Assembly (NCBI GenBank): GCA_934153945.1
Contig: CAKPFM010000002.1
Span: 82,305-146,304, forward strand
Source: an uncultured Bacilli bacterium
GTDB lineage: Bacteria; Bacillota_I; Bacilli_A; RF39; UBA660
Direction: 5' to 3'
Length of the DNA stretch: 64,000 bases
How positions within the stretch are numbered: position 1 is the stretch's first letter; each line of letters starts with the position of its first letter. The notes under the pieces were generated by a model. The model had not been told where the DNA came from, did not search any database, and saw only the letters and a list, made by a program, of their open reading frames with translations. This document shows, piece after piece, positions 56,719 through 64,000 of the stretch. The translations under genes were made by a program, and so were the position numbers.

Positions 56719-57877
56719 TAAAGATTTAAAAAAAGCAATCAAATTATTATGTGATGAAAAAGGAATAAATGAAGATGTAATATATGAAGCACTTGAACTA
56801 GCGCTTACATCTGCTTATAAAAAAAATTACAATTCATTACAAAATGTAAGAGTAGATATTAATAGAGAAACAGGAGATATAAAAGTATATTCATATAAAA
56901 CAGTTGTAGATCGTTCAATAGAAGATAAATACAAAAGTTTTGCAGATATCGACTTTTCAACAATAAATGAAGATGATGAAGAAGATGATGGTGGAGAAAT
57001 ATTACCATTTATATATGATGAAAAAATTCATTTAACACTAGAAGAAGCAAGAAAAATTGTACCAGATATACAAGTTGGAGATACAATAGAAGAAGAAGTA
57101 ACTCCGGCAGACTTTGGAAGAGTAGCAGCAGCTACAGCAAAACAAGTAGTAGTACAAAAAATAAGAGAAGCAGAAAAAGATGTAATAATGAATGAATTCA
57201 GTGATAAAGAAGGTGAAATGATAGTTGGACCAGTAGTAATGGAAGATCAAAGAAACTACTATGTAGATTTAGGTAGATTACATGGAATTCTTCCAAAAAC
57301 TGAAATAATACCAGGTGAAACAATAAAAATGGAATCATCTATCAAAGCTTACATCACTAAAGTAGATTCAAACAATAAAGGACCCGTTATCTTACTATCA
57401 AGAATACACTATGGATTTGTAAAAAGATTATTTGAATTAGAAATCCCAGAAATAAATGAAGGAATTATACTAGTATATAGTGTATCAAGAGAAGCAGGAG
57501 TTAGAACTAAAGTAGCAGTAGGTTCAGTAAATGAAAATGTAGATGCAGTTGGAGCTTGTATTGGTGAAAAAGGAATGAGAATTAATAGAATAATAAAAGA
57601 ACTAAATGGTGAAAAAGTAGATATAATTCCTTATGATAAAGATCCACAAACATTTATTGCAAACTCATTGTCACCAGCAAAAAATGTTCAAGTATTTATA
57701 CTAGATGAAAAAGAAAAACAAGCATTAGCAGTTGTAGATGATGAAAACTTCTCATTAGCAATCGGTAGAAAAGGTTTAAATGTTAAATTAGCTAGCCGTT
57801 TAACACATTATAAAATTGATGTTAAAACATATGAACAAGCAAAAGAAATGGGTATAAATATAGTAAATGAAGACTAA
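56711..57877 (+). CDS. nusA: Transcription factor NusA
   Basis: 388 aa from ATG 56711 (GGAGG at 56701). N-terminal RNA polymerase-binding domain, S1 domain (IVGPVVMEDQRNYYVDLGRL), KH1 and KH2 (VGACIGEKGMRINRIIKELN; AIGRKGLNVKLASRLTHYKI). No C-terminal acidic repeats, as in Firmicutes. It controls pausing, termination and antitermination. Confidence 0.95.
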   Translation: MNSKDLKKAIKLLCDEKGINEDVIYEALELALTSAYKKNYNSLQNVRVDINRETGDIKVYSYKTVVDRSIEDKYKSFADIDFSTINEDDEEDDGGEILPFIYDEKIHLTLEEARKIVPDIQVGDTIEEEVTPADFGRVAAATAKQVVVQKIREAEKDVIMNEFSDKEGEMIVGPVVMEDQRNYYVDLGRLHGILPKTEIIPGETIKMESSIKAYITKVDSNNKGPVILLSRIHYGFVKRLFELEIPEINEGIILVYSVSREAGVRTKVAVGSVNENVDAVGACIGEKGMRINRIIKELNGEKVDIIPYDKDPQTFIANSLSPAKNVQVFILDEKEKQALAVVDDENFSLAIGRKGLNVKLASRLTHYKIDVKTYEQAKEMGINIVNED

Positions 57878-58124
57878 AAAAATACCAATGAGATCTTGTG
57901 TTGTAACAAAAGAAAAATATCCAAAAATGGAATTAGTAAGAGTTGTTAGAACACCAGAAAATGATGTAATAGTCGATTTAACAGGAAAAGCTAATGGTAG
58001 GGGAGCATATTTAAAAAAAGATATTACAGTAATAGAAAAAGCACAAAAATCAAAAATATTAAATAAAATATTAGAAATAGAAGTAAAAGAAGAAATATAT
58101 AATGAATTAAAAAATCTTGTTTAG
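57867..58124 (+). CDS. ylxR: YlxR family RNA-binding protein
   Basis: 85 aa. IPMRSCVVTKEKYPKMELVR and GRGAYLKKD are the DUF448/YlxR signature. It overlaps the nusA end by 11 nt. YlxR binds RNA and has been reported to affect RNase P and transcription in Bacillus. Confidence 0.92.
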   Translation: MKTKKIPMRSCVVTKEKYPKMELVRVVRTPENDVIVDLTGKANGRGAYLKKDITVIEKAQKSKILNKILEIEVKEEIYNELKNLV

Positions 58125-58133
58125 GGGGAAAAT

Positions 58134-58724
58134 ATGGCAGGAAAAAGAGAAGATTATATATCTTGGGATGAATACTTTATGGGAATTGCTTTCATAAGTA
58201 GTTTAAGAAGTAAAGATCCAAGAACACAAGTAGGAGCTTGTATCGTAGATACAGAAAAACATATATTATCAACAGGCTATAATGGAGCACCATTAAATCT
58301 AAGTGATGATGATTTACCTTGGGATTCATTAGGTGAAGCAACTAATGATATAATGAATATTAAAAACACATTTGTATGTCATGCTGAAGCAAATGCTATA
58401 GACAATTACAATGGAAATAAAGATAAATTAAAAAATTCTACTATATATGTAACTCTTTTTCCATGTGTAGAATGTGCTAAAAGAATAATCCAAAATAAGA
58501 TAAAAAAAGTAGTTTATCTAAAACAATATTCTAAACAAGCACAAATAAATGCTGCAAATTATATGTTTGAAAAGGCAAATGTAGAAATACAACAATTTGA
58601 TATAGAAGGCCTATATAATTTAAAAAATTCATTTTTGAAAAAGCAATATAATGATTTTCCAAAAATAGAGTATAAAGAAAAAACAAAAATAAAAGAAAGA
58701 GGTGTCAAATATGATGAGTGTTGA
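58134..58724 (+). CDS. dCMP deaminase (ComEB-like)
   Basis: 196 aa. Zinc and catalytic motifs CHAEANAID (HAE) and PCVECAKR (PCxxC), with the N-terminal SWDEYFMGIAFISSLRSKDP and TQVGACIVD. It converts dCMP to dUMP for thymidylate synthesis. It occupies the place of ylxQ in the classical nusA-ylxR-ylxQ-infB order. The last 14 nt overlap infB. Confidence 0.92.
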   Translation: MAGKREDYISWDEYFMGIAFISSLRSKDPRTQVGACIVDTEKHILSTGYNGAPLNLSDDDLPWDSLGEATNDIMNIKNTFVCHAEANAIDNYNGNKDKLKNSTIYVTLFPCVECAKRIIQNKIKKVVYLKQYSKQAQINAANYMFEKANVEIQQFDIEGLYNLKNSFLKKQYNDFPKIEYKEKTKIKERGVKYDEC

Positions 58725-60801
58725 GGATTATGCATTAGATGTAAATAAATCAGTAGATGAAATATTAAAAAAATGTTCTGAATTAAATATTGATGTAAAA
58801 GAAAAAGATGATTTACTAGATTATGATGCTATAGATGAATTAGATAGAATTATAAATGATATAGAAGAAATAGATGAAATAGCAGAAGATATAGCATATA
58901 AAGAAAAAATAGATATGGATAATTCTATTGCAAAACAAAAAGTAAAGAAAAAAGTTCCAACAATAAATCAAACAAAAATAAACAAAAAAGATTTAGCTAA
59001 CAAAAAAAAGGAAATGTATAAAAATAAAGAAAAATTAAAATCAAATGATATATCAGATAATATTGTTTTATACAAAGATGGTATGAGTGTAGCTGAACTA
59101 GCAACTCGTTTAAATGTTCAACCAGCTGAAATAGTAAAAAAACTATTTATGTTAGGAGTAATGTCAACAGTAAATAATAAAATAACTTATGAAAATGCTG
59201 AAATAATTGTATCGGATTACAATAAAGAACTAAAAAAAGAAGAAACAGTAGATGTAAGTAATTTTGAAGAATATGAAGTAATTGATAAAGAAGAAGATTT
59301 AATGGAAAGACCTCCTGTAGTAACTATTATGGGACATGTTGACCATGGTAAAACAACTTTACTTGATACAATTAGAAAATCACATGTAGCAAGTACAGAA
59401 GCAGGTGGAATAACACAAGCAATAAGTGCATATCAAATAAAATACAATGATAAAAAAATAACTTTTATCGATACACCAGGACATGCTGCATTTACAGAAA
59501 TGCGTGCTAGAGGAGCTAGTATAACAGATATAGTAATTATTATAGTAGCAGCTGATGATGGTGTTATGCCACAAACAAAAGAAGCAATAGATCATGCTAA
59601 AGCAGCCAATGTACCAATAATGGTAGTAATAAACAAAATAGATAAACCAGGAGCTAATATAGAAAGAATAAAAACAGAATTAAGCGAATATGGTTTAACT
59701 CCAGAAGAATGGGGAGGAGATACTTTATATAATGAAATATCTGCTATAAATAATATTGGTATAGAATCAGTATTAGATAACATTCTTTTACTAGCAGAAA
59801 TGCAAGAATATAAAGCAAATCCAAGTAGATATGCTATCGGAACTGTTATAGAATCAAGACTTGATAAACATGTTGGTCCAGTAGTAACTTTATTAATTCA
59901 AAATGGTACTTTACGTTTAGGAGACCCTATAGTAGTAGGAACAACATATGGAAAAGTAAGAACTTTAAAAAATGATTTAGGAATAGAAATTACAGAAGCT
60001 TTACCTAGTGAACCAGTTGAGATAACAGGATTGAATGAAACACCTACAAGTGGAGATAAATTTATGGCTTTTGAATCAGAAAAACAAGCAAGAAGTATTG
60101 GAGAACAAAGAAAAGAACAACAAAAACTAAAAGATAAATCATCAGGAGACGCTGTAACTTTAGATGAATTGTTCTCTAAAATTGGTGAAGGTTTAAAAGA
60201 AATAAATGTAATTATTAAAGCTGATGTACATGGTTCAAGTGAAGCTGTTAAAAATTCACTAGAAAAAATCCAAGTAGAAGATGTAAGAGTAAAAGTAATT
60301 AGAAGTAGTGTTGGAGCAATAACTGAAAGTGATATCGTTTTAGCTAAAGCATCAAATGCTATTGTAATTGGATTTAATATTAGACCAAATAATGAAATAA
60401 AAGACTATGCTAAAGAACAAGGCGTAGAAATTAGATTATATAATATAATTTACAAAGTAGTAGAAGAAATGGAAGCTGCTATGAAAGGTATGCTAGAACC
60501 TATATATGAAGAAAAAGTAATTGGTACAGCAGAAATAAGACAATTATTTAAATTCTCAAAAGTTGGTATAATAGCAGGATCATATGTAACAGATGGTGTT
60601 ATTAAATCATCTGCTCAAGCTAGAATTATAAGAAATTCGGTCGTTTTATATGATGGTAATATTAATTCTATTCAAAGAGAAAAAGACTCAGTAAAAGAAG
60701 TTAAAAAAGGATTAGAATGTGGAATTACTATTGAAAAATTCAATGATTTAAAAGTTGGAGATATAATTGAAGCTTATGAATTGGTAGAAATAGAAAGATA
60801 A
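58711..60801 (+). CDS. infB: Translation initiation factor IF-2
   Basis: 696 aa from ATG 58711 (AGAGGTG site); the GTG at 58702 overlaps that site. A charged N-terminal region, IF2_N domain ([20 protein letters not shown]), G domain ([36 protein letters not shown]) and C-terminal domains that bind fMet-tRNA. Short N-terminus compared with E. coli, usual for Bacilli. Confidence 0.96.
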   Translation: MMSVEDYALDVNKSVDEILKKCSELNIDVKEKDDLLDYDAIDELDRIINDIEEIDEIAEDIAYKEKIDMDNSIAKQKVKKKVPTINQTKINKKDLANKKKEMYKNKEKLKSNDISDNIVLYKDGMSVAELATRLNVQPAEIVKKLFMLGVMSTVNNKITYENAEIIVSDYNKELKKEETVDVSNFEEYEVIDKEEDLMERPPVVTIMGHVDHGKTTLLDTIRKSHVASTEAGGITQAISAYQIKYNDKKITFIDTPGHAAFTEMRARGASITDIVIIIVAADDGVMPQTKEAIDHAKAANVPIMVVINKIDKPGANIERIKTELSEYGLTPEEWGGDTLYNEISAINNIGIESVLDNILLLAEMQEYKANPSRYAIGTVIESRLDKHVGPVVTLLIQNGTLRLGDPIVVGTTYGKVRTLKNDLGIEITEALPSEPVEITGLNETPTSGDKFMAFESEKQARSIGEQRKEQQKLKDKSSGDAVTLDELFSKIGEGLKEINVIIKADVHGSSEAVKNSLEKIQVEDVRVKVIRSSVGAITESDIVLAKASNAIVIGFNIRPNNEIKDYAKEQGVEIRLYNIIYKVVEEMEAAMKGMLEPIYEEKVIGTAEIRQLFKFSKVGIIAGSYVTDGVIKSSAQARIIRNSVVLYDGNINSIQREKDSVKEVKKGLECGITIEKFNDLKVGDIIEAYELVEIER

Positions 60802-60875
60802 TAAAATTTATCTTTTTTTTCTATTTAAAAAAAATAATAAATATTGTATAATTAATTTATAATAGGAGGGGTAAA

Positions 60876-62648
60876 ATGTTAGGAAATATAATATCAATTA
60901 TTGAAAACACTGTAATAATAGATTTAAAAATAGATCTAAAAAAAGTTGATAATTTAATAAATAGATATGTAATTATTCAAAATAAAGAAGAAAAAATAAT
61001 TGGAGAAATAGTTGATATAAAAAACAATGAAGCATATATCAATATAGTTGGAAGTATTGTAGATGATAAATTTGTATTTGGGATTATTAATAAACCAAGT
61101 TTCAATTCAACTGTAAAATTAATCCAAGATAGTAAAATGAACTCTATTATTGGAATAGAAAATTATAGTGAAGATAAAGATTTGTATTTAGGTGAAAGTC
61201 CACTATATAAAAATTTAAAAATTGGGGTAAATATTGATTCAATGTTTAGTAGCCATTTTGCTATATTTGGATCAACTGGTAGTGGTAAAAGTTGTAGTAT
61301 AACTCGTATATTACAAAATTTATTTTCAAAAGAAAATTCAATTCCATATAAAGCTAGTTTATTTATATTTGATGCTTATGGAGAATATCATAATGCTTTT
61401 TCAAAATTACATGATAAGGTTCCACAAATTAATTTTAAATCTTATACTACAAATTTAAATGCCCTAGATGGAGATATATTAAAAATACCATTATGGTTAC
61501 TTGGAATAGATGATATTGCTCTTCTATTAGGTGTGGAAAAACATTCTCAACTTCCTATAATAGAAAAAGCATTGAAATTAATAACTGTGTTTGTTAAAAA
61601 TGAAGAAGAAGTAATAAAAAGTAAAAATGATATTATAGCTAGAGCTATTTTAGATATATTATCAAGTGGTAGACATCCAGCTCAAATAAGAGATCAAATA
61701 TTTTCAGTACTATCATATTACAATACAAAAGAATTAAATCTAGATACACCAATATTTCAACCTGGATATACAAGACCATTAAAACAATGCTTAATGATAG
61801 ATGCTACCGGTAAAATTAGAGAAATGGAACTTATAATGAATTTTATGAGTGGATTTTTAATAGATGATTATGAATTAAAATTACCGGATGGAACATTTAA
61901 ATACAATTTAAAAGATTTAAAAGATGCTTTTGATTTTGCTTTAATATCAGAAGGTGTATTAAATAGTGATAAAATATATGAAGAAATGAATATATTGAAA
62001 GTAAGACTACATTCATTAGTAAATAGTGAGGCAAGTACATATTTTGATTATGATAAGTTTATAACAAAACAAGGTTATATAAAAGAATTGTTGACAGCGG
62101 AAGATGGTAGAAAAGCTCAAATAATTAATTTTAATATAAATTATGTAGATGATAGATTAGCTAAAAATATAACAAAAATTTATTCCAAACTATTATTTGA
62201 TTATGCTAAAAATTTAAAAGAAAGAGCAAGTTTTCCTTTCCATATAATATTAGAAGAAGCTCATAGATATGTACAAAATGACACAGATAATTTCTTATTA
62301 GGTTATAATATATTTGAAAGAATTACAAAAGAGGGAAGAAAATATGGTGTATTATTAGGATTAATATCACAAAGGCCATCAGAGTTATCAGAAACAGCTT
62401 TATCTCAATGTAGTAACTTTTTAATATTTAAAATGTTACATCCTACAGATGTGGAATATATAAAAGAAATGGTTCCTAATATAACATCTGACATAGTAAA
62501 AAAATTGCGTATTTTACAACCTGGTAATTGTATAGCTTTTGGTAGTGCTTTTAGAGTACCAGTATTAATTAAATTTGAAATGCCAGATCCTGCTCCAAAT
62601 AGTAGCAGTTGTGAAGTAAGTAAAAATTGGTTTGTAAATAAAAAATAG
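60876..62648 (+). CDS. HerA/FtsK-like ATPase (DUF87)
   Basis: 590 aa. N-terminal beta-barrel (HAS-like, about 1-90), Walker A FGSTGSGKSCSITRI, SLFIFDAYGEYHNAF, Walker B HIILEEAHRYVQND, and the arginine-finger region ISQRPSELSETALSQCSNFL. HerA hexamers translocate DNA and usually work with the NurA nuclease, for end resection or in defence (HerA-DUF4297, HerA-SIR2). No NurA, DUF4297 or SIR2 gene lies next to it. Its own AGGAGG site and upstream TATAAT. Confidence 0.85.
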   Translation: MLGNIISIIENTVIIDLKIDLKKVDNLINRYVIIQNKEEKIIGEIVDIKNNEAYINIVGSIVDDKFVFGIINKPSFNSTVKLIQDSKMNSIIGIENYSEDKDLYLGESPLYKNLKIGVNIDSMFSSHFAIFGSTGSGKSCSITRILQNLFSKENSIPYKASLFIFDAYGEYHNAFSKLHDKVPQINFKSYTTNLNALDGDILKIPLWLLGIDDIALLLGVEKHSQLPIIEKALKLITVFVKNEEEVIKSKNDIIARAILDILSSGRHPAQIRDQIFSVLSYYNTKELNLDTPIFQPGYTRPLKQCLMIDATGKIREMELIMNFMSGFLIDDYELKLPDGTFKYNLKDLKDAFDFALISEGVLNSDKIYEEMNILKVRLHSLVNSEASTYFDYDKFITKQGYIKELLTAEDGRKAQIINFNINYVDDRLAKNITKIYSKLLFDYAKNLKERASFPFHIILEEAHRYVQNDTDNFLLGYNIFERITKEGRKYGVLLGLISQRPSELSETALSQCSNFLIFKMLHPTDVEYIKEMVPNITSDIVKKLRILQPGNCIAFGSAFRVPVLIKFEMPDPAPNSSSCEVSKNWFVNKK

Positions 62649-62722
62649 ATTATTTGAATAGTTAAACATAATTAACATATAATATCATTGGCTATAAAAT
62701 ATAACTAGGTGAGGTGAATTAT

Positions 62723-63595
62723 ATGTCTAAATATTACATCTTAGATGAACAAAATAAGCCTTTAATATTAACAAATACACAATTATTACAAAAAATGAAT
62801 TTATTACTTGAAAATGGTCTTATAGAAAATCAAATTATAAAATATGAAGATACCGTATATGAATATATTGAACTAGATGGTAAAGAAAAAATTAAAATAT
62901 TAAAAGACATTACAAGTTATTATAAAAAACTACAAGATAATCAAAGAATGTTTGAAATGATAGAAAAACTTCAAAAAGAAAATAAATTGTTAAAAAAAGA
63001 TAATTTAACTAAACTATATAGAGCAGATTATGCTATGAAATTAGTTAGAAAATATATATTATGGGCAAAGGAAAATGATATTGATTTTTCTATTGTCATG
63101 GCAGATATAGATAAATTCAAGAATATTAATGACACATATGGACATGAATTTGGAAATAAAGTTTTAGAACAAATAGGAATCACAATTTTAAATAATGTTA
63201 AAATTAACCAGAAAAAAGTTATAGATGAAAAAGAAAAGAACTTCTATAATGGAGAAGATATAATTATAAGGTATGGTGGAGAAGAATTTTTAATTTTATA
63301 TAAGGATATAACTTTAGAAGATACCATAAATAAAGTGGAAAATTTAAGAAGAGAAATATCTGAAATCAATGTGAATGGAATTAATATCACTATGAGTTTT
63401 GGAATAAATAATATAAAAATGACGGAAAATTTAGATGAAATAGATGAGAATAATATATATAAAAATACATCTAAAATGGTAGAATTAGCTGATAAAGCAT
63501 TATATTATAGTAAAGAAAATGGTAGAAACATTACAAGTTATTATGACTTTAAAAATAATTCATGTGAAACCATTAAAATATATACAAAAAAATAA
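62723..63595 (+). CDS. Diguanylate cyclase (GGDEF domain)
   Basis: 290 aa from ATG 62723 (GGTGAGGTGA site). An N-terminal region of about 95 aa with a coiled coil (YYKKLQDNQRMFEMIEKLQK), then a GGDEF domain: DNLTKLYRADYA, MADIDKFKNINDTYGHEFGN, active-site RYGGEEFLILY (GGEEF) and the final ADKALYYSKENGRN. No RxxD inhibitory site is evident before GGEEF. It makes c-di-GMP. No membrane segment is visible. The gene next downstream is prepilin-like, which might be a c-di-GMP-controlled target. Confidence 0.9.
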   Translation: MSKYYILDEQNKPLILTNTQLLQKMNLLLENGLIENQIIKYEDTVYEYIELDGKEKIKILKDITSYYKKLQDNQRMFEMIEKLQKENKLLKKDNLTKLYRADYAMKLVRKYILWAKENDIDFSIVMADIDKFKNINDTYGHEFGNKVLEQIGITILNNVKINQKKVIDEKEKNFYNGEDIIIRYGGEEFLILYKDITLEDTINKVENLRREISEINVNGINITMSFGINNIKMTENLDEIDENNIYKNTSKMVELADKALYYSKENGRNITSYYDFKNNSCETIKIYTKK

Positions 63596-63759
63596 CTGAC
63601 TAGTTATTTTTTAATATTGTAAAGATAGATGAATTATGATAAAATAAATTTGTAAATAAAAATAGTAATATAGTTTGATATAGCAGTATAGATTTTGAAA
63701 TAAAATAGAGAATTTAAATCTAAAAATAACAAAAAATAATGTGTATGCTATATGTAAAC

Positions 63760-63789
63760 GGGGGGGGTAATTTTACTAACCCTTTTTTT
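63760..63789 (+). promoter_or_regulatory. Poly-G tract and T-tailed hairpin before the prepilin gene
   Basis: Eight Gs (63760-63767), then GTAATTTTAC (inner inverted repeat, 63767-63776), TAA, CCC (63780-63782) and seven Ts. The Gs can pair with CCC to form a terminator-like hairpin whose strength depends on the G count. It lies about 30 nt before the prepilin start. Confidence 0.5.
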
Positions 63790-63818
63790 GTTACTATAAA
63801 AATAGAAAGGAAGTATAT

Positions 63819-64000
63819 ATGAAACGAAAAGGATTTACGTTGATTGAACTACTAGCAGTAATAGTAATATTATCAGTAATAGCATTAATTACAACACCAA
63901 TGATATTAAACATAATAGAAGAAACAAGAAAGAAAGCATCAATAGAAAGTGTAAACGGAATATTAGATGCAGCAGAGAAATATGAAATAACAAGCATGTT
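63819..64000 (+). CDS. Type IV prepilin-like protein (3' end outside window)
   Basis: Only the first 60 codons are visible. KRKGFTLIELLAVIVILSVI is a canonical class III signal: prepilin peptidase cleaves before Phe, the residue to be methylated, and Glu5 is present. A helix IIEETRKKASIESVNGILDA follows, as in ComGC/GspG-type pseudopilins or pilin-like proteins of Firmicutes. Ribosome site AGAAAGGAAG. Confidence 0.85.
   Translation, partial: MKRKGFTLIELLAVIVILSVIALITTPMILNIIEETRKKASIESVNGILDAAEKYEITSM

Overview
The window comes from a low-GC (roughly a quarter G+C by eye) Gram-positive bacterium of the Bacilli/Mollicutes-like lineages, probably an uncultured gut Bacilli such as RF39; that placement is inference. 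Supporting signs are the Firmicutes gene orders gpsB-rnpB, rodZ-pgsA-recA-rny, infC-rpmI-rplT and rimP-nusA-ylxR-infB, a class B RNase P RNA, strong AGGAGG ribosome sites, ordinary TGA stops, and wall-related genes (sortase, PBP, LysM amidase). Classical sporulation genes are not seen, but a CotD-like coat protein, a SleB/CwlJ-like hydrolase and a collagen-like protein hint at a sporulating ancestor.

Layout. 1-4.2 kb: tail of a Glu-rich protein, then a class B sortase divergent from its probable substrate, an 881-aa surface protein with six Cys-pair repeats and an NPNTYD-hydrophobic-basic tail. 4.3-10.7 kb: an Alg14/Alg13-like glycosyltransferase pair, pcrA, a 53-aa membrane protein, ligA and a DUF975 protein. 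10.8-13.0 kb: a collagen-like protein, an HExxH metallopeptidase and a small minus-strand gene. 13.0-14.0 kb: an intergenic stretch holding a type II CRISPR repeat, a 30-nt spacer-length gap and a recognisable Cas9 tracrRNA, with no cas gene anywhere in the window.

14,236-27,134: a 12.9-kb integrative element inside an N-acetylmuramoyl-L-alanine amidase/LysM gene. It is flanked by an 8-bp direct repeat (GGTGGCGA). Removing one repeat and the element rejoins a 395-codon reading frame exactly. The element carries a large serine recombinase, regulators behind a structured leader, a phased A-tract array and defence cargo: an XPD-like helicase with a C-terminal PD-(D/E)xK-like domain, then a type I restriction operon hsdM-hsdS-HEPN-hsdR whose four genes overlap. 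The 166-aa HEPN protein keeps an RX4H ribonuclease-type motif. This restriction/RNase arrangement on an excisable element is the best candidate for a little-described system here; the orphan tracrRNA is the most surprising RNA.

28-64 kb is mainly core genome: tgt, nfo, Fe/Mn-SOD, a class B PBP, rpmG, efp, fabG-like, the infC operon with an attenuating leader, ffh, two CDP-alcohol phosphatidyltransferases, parE, tRNA-Ala, gpsB-rnpB, rodZ-pgsA-recA-rny, a heterodimeric ABC exporter, the rimP-nusA-ylxR-comEB-infB operon, a HerA ATPase and a diguanylate cyclase. The window ends in a type IV prepilin-like gene preceded by a run of eight Gs. Reductions and add-ons stand out: RimP lacks its C-terminal domain, L20 has a Rho-N/SAP-like tail, ylxQ is replaced by a dCMP deaminase gene, and infC appears to start at AUC.
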